Shown here piece after piece: positions 5,132 to 5,579 of a stretch of DNA of 5,579 bases; position 1 is the first letter of the stretch, and every line of letters begins with the position of its first letter. Source of the stretch: Hyphomicrobiaceae bacterium (lineage in GTDB: Bacteria; Pseudomonadota; Alphaproteobacteria; Rhizobiales; Hyphomicrobiaceae); assembly GCA_017353825.1 (NCBI GenBank), contig JAFMSC010000048.1, forward strand, positions 9,257-14,835. The letters are read 5' to 3'. Below the pieces are notes generated by a model. The model was not told the DNA's origin. It searched no databases and worked only from the letters and a program-made list of their open reading frames with translations. Both the position numbers and the translations under genes were made by a program.

Positions 5132-5452
5132 ATGCAGAAGATCAGGAAGGGCGACCGCGTGATCGTGCTCAGCGGCCGCGACAAGGGAAAGAAGGGCGAG
5201 GTATTCAAGGTCATGCCCAAAGAGGGGCGGGCCTTGGTGCGCGGCGTCAATACGATACGGCGCCATCAGCGTCAGACCGTGAAGGAGGAGAGCGGCATTA
5301 TCTCCAAGGAGGCGCCGATCCACCTCTCCAACCTGGCGCTGGAGGACCCCAAGGACGGCAAGCCGACGCGGGTGGGGTTCCAGACCCTGCCTGACGGGCG
5401 CAAGGTGCGCGTTGCCAAACGGTCCGGGGAGCAGATTCCGGAGGCCAGGTAG
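5132..5452 (+). CDS. rplX: 50S ribosomal protein L24
   Basis: L24 is an assembly-initiating 50S protein that binds the 5' part of 23S rRNA and sits near the tunnel exit. The 106 residues match the family (about 100 to 107). The KOW domain covers about residues 3-35: KIRKGDRVIVLSGRDKGKKG, then VFKVMPKEGRALVRGVN. This is followed by RRHQRQTVKEESGIISKEAPIHLSNLAL and the GKPTRVGF segment. The ATG is two bases after the rplN stop. AGAGG at 5117-5121 inside rplN, with TAAGG abutting the start, suggests coupled translation. The gene ends one base before the next start. Confidence 0.97.
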   Translation: MQKIRKGDRVIVLSGRDKGKKGEVFKVMPKEGRALVRGVNTIRRHQRQTVKEESGIISKEAPIHLSNLALEDPKDGKPTRVGFQTLPDGRKVRVAKRSGEQIPEAR

Positions 5453-5453
5453 C

Positions 5454-5579
5454 ATGGCGGACGAAGAAAAGAAGACCAAGGGCGCAAAGGCCGCGAAGGC
5501 CGGCGGCGCCGACAAGGCCGCGAAGGCGGGCGCCGGCGCGGCTGCGAAGAGCGGCCAGGGAGGCGGCAAGCCCGCGCGC
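5454..5579 (+). CDS. rplE: Probable 50S ribosomal protein L5, N-terminal extension only (3' end outside the window)
   Basis: An ATG one base after the rplX stop, preceded by GGAGG at 5440-5444 (spacing 9), opens a frame that runs to the window edge (42 codons). By gene order it should be rplE, whose product L5 binds 5S rRNA in the central protuberance and contacts P-site tRNA. The visible part contains no L5 homology. It is a low-complexity, mostly basic stretch (MADEEKKTKGAKAAKAGG and onward) with 14 Ala, 9 Gly and 9 Lys among 42 residues. KAAKAG occurs at residues 12-17 and 21-26. Ordinary bacterial L5 enters its fold within the first 10 to 20 residues, so this is either an N-terminally extended L5 or, less likely, a separate small gene. 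The identity rests on position only. Confidence 0.72.
   Translation, partial: MADEEKKTKGAKAAKAGGADKAAKAGAGAAAKSGQGGGKPAR
5487..5527 (+). repeat. 14-bp direct repeat in the 5' end of the presumed rplE
   Basis: AAGGCCGCGAAGGC occurs at 5487-5500 and again at 5514-5527, exactly 27 bases (nine codons) apart. Both copies are in frame and encode Lys-Ala-Ala-Lys-Ala. The arrangement fits duplication of a nine-residue unit within a low-complexity tail, although the short codon set could also produce it. Confidence 0.7.

Overview
The window is a GC-rich run of thirteen ribosomal protein genes, all on the + strand and packed head to tail. The order is rplC (3' part), rplD, rplW, rplB, rpsS, rplV, rpsC, rplP, rpmC, rpsQ, rplN, rplX and the first codons of rplE. 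This is the S10 operon running straight into the spc operon, in the order found across bacteria. Protein details point to an alphaproteobacterium: the HGSTGQRQDPGKVF motif and post-core tail of L3, the VTTGL end of L23, the MGKP start and NAENNH segment of L22, and a 122-residue L14. I cannot name an order or genus from sequence alone.

Layout: 1-507 is the C-terminal part of L3. L4 (504-1124) and L23 (1121-1417) follow through 4-base ATGA stop/start overlaps. L2 (1428-2249) and S19 (2260-2544) are separated by about 10 bases each. A 64-base spacer (2545-2608) carrying a UUCG-capped hairpin precedes L22 (2609-3031). S3 (3031-3789) overlaps the L22 stop by one base. L16 (3805-4215), L29 (4229-4435) and S17 (4453-4692) have gaps of 13 to 17 bases. 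A 68-base spacer (4693-4760) marks the S10/spc boundary and precedes L14 (4761-5129). L24 (5132-5452) and the start of L5 (5454 to the window end) follow with gaps of 2 and 1 bases. No stretch of 300 bases lacks a gene, and I see no tRNA, rRNA, mobile element, CRISPR array or intrinsic terminator.

Together these genes supply small- and large-subunit proteins. L3, L4 and L2 support 23S rRNA folding around the peptidyl transferase centre. L4, L22 and L23 line the exit tunnel, with L23, L29 and L24 at its rim. S3 and S19 belong to the 30S head and S17 to its body; L16 and L5 contact tRNA or the central protuberance, and L14 lies at the subunit interface. Tight spacing and overlapping stop/start codons suggest one long transcript with translational coupling.

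I found no undescribed system here: the window is a housekeeping operon. The points worth a second look are small. They are an altered HPHGGGEG loop in L2, a hairpin that places the rplW Shine-Dalgarno sequence in its loop, the UUCG hairpin before rplV, a glycine-free tunnel hairpin in L23, a 9-bp tandem repeat in the S3 tail, and a Lys/Ala/Gly-rich N-terminal extension on the presumed L5.
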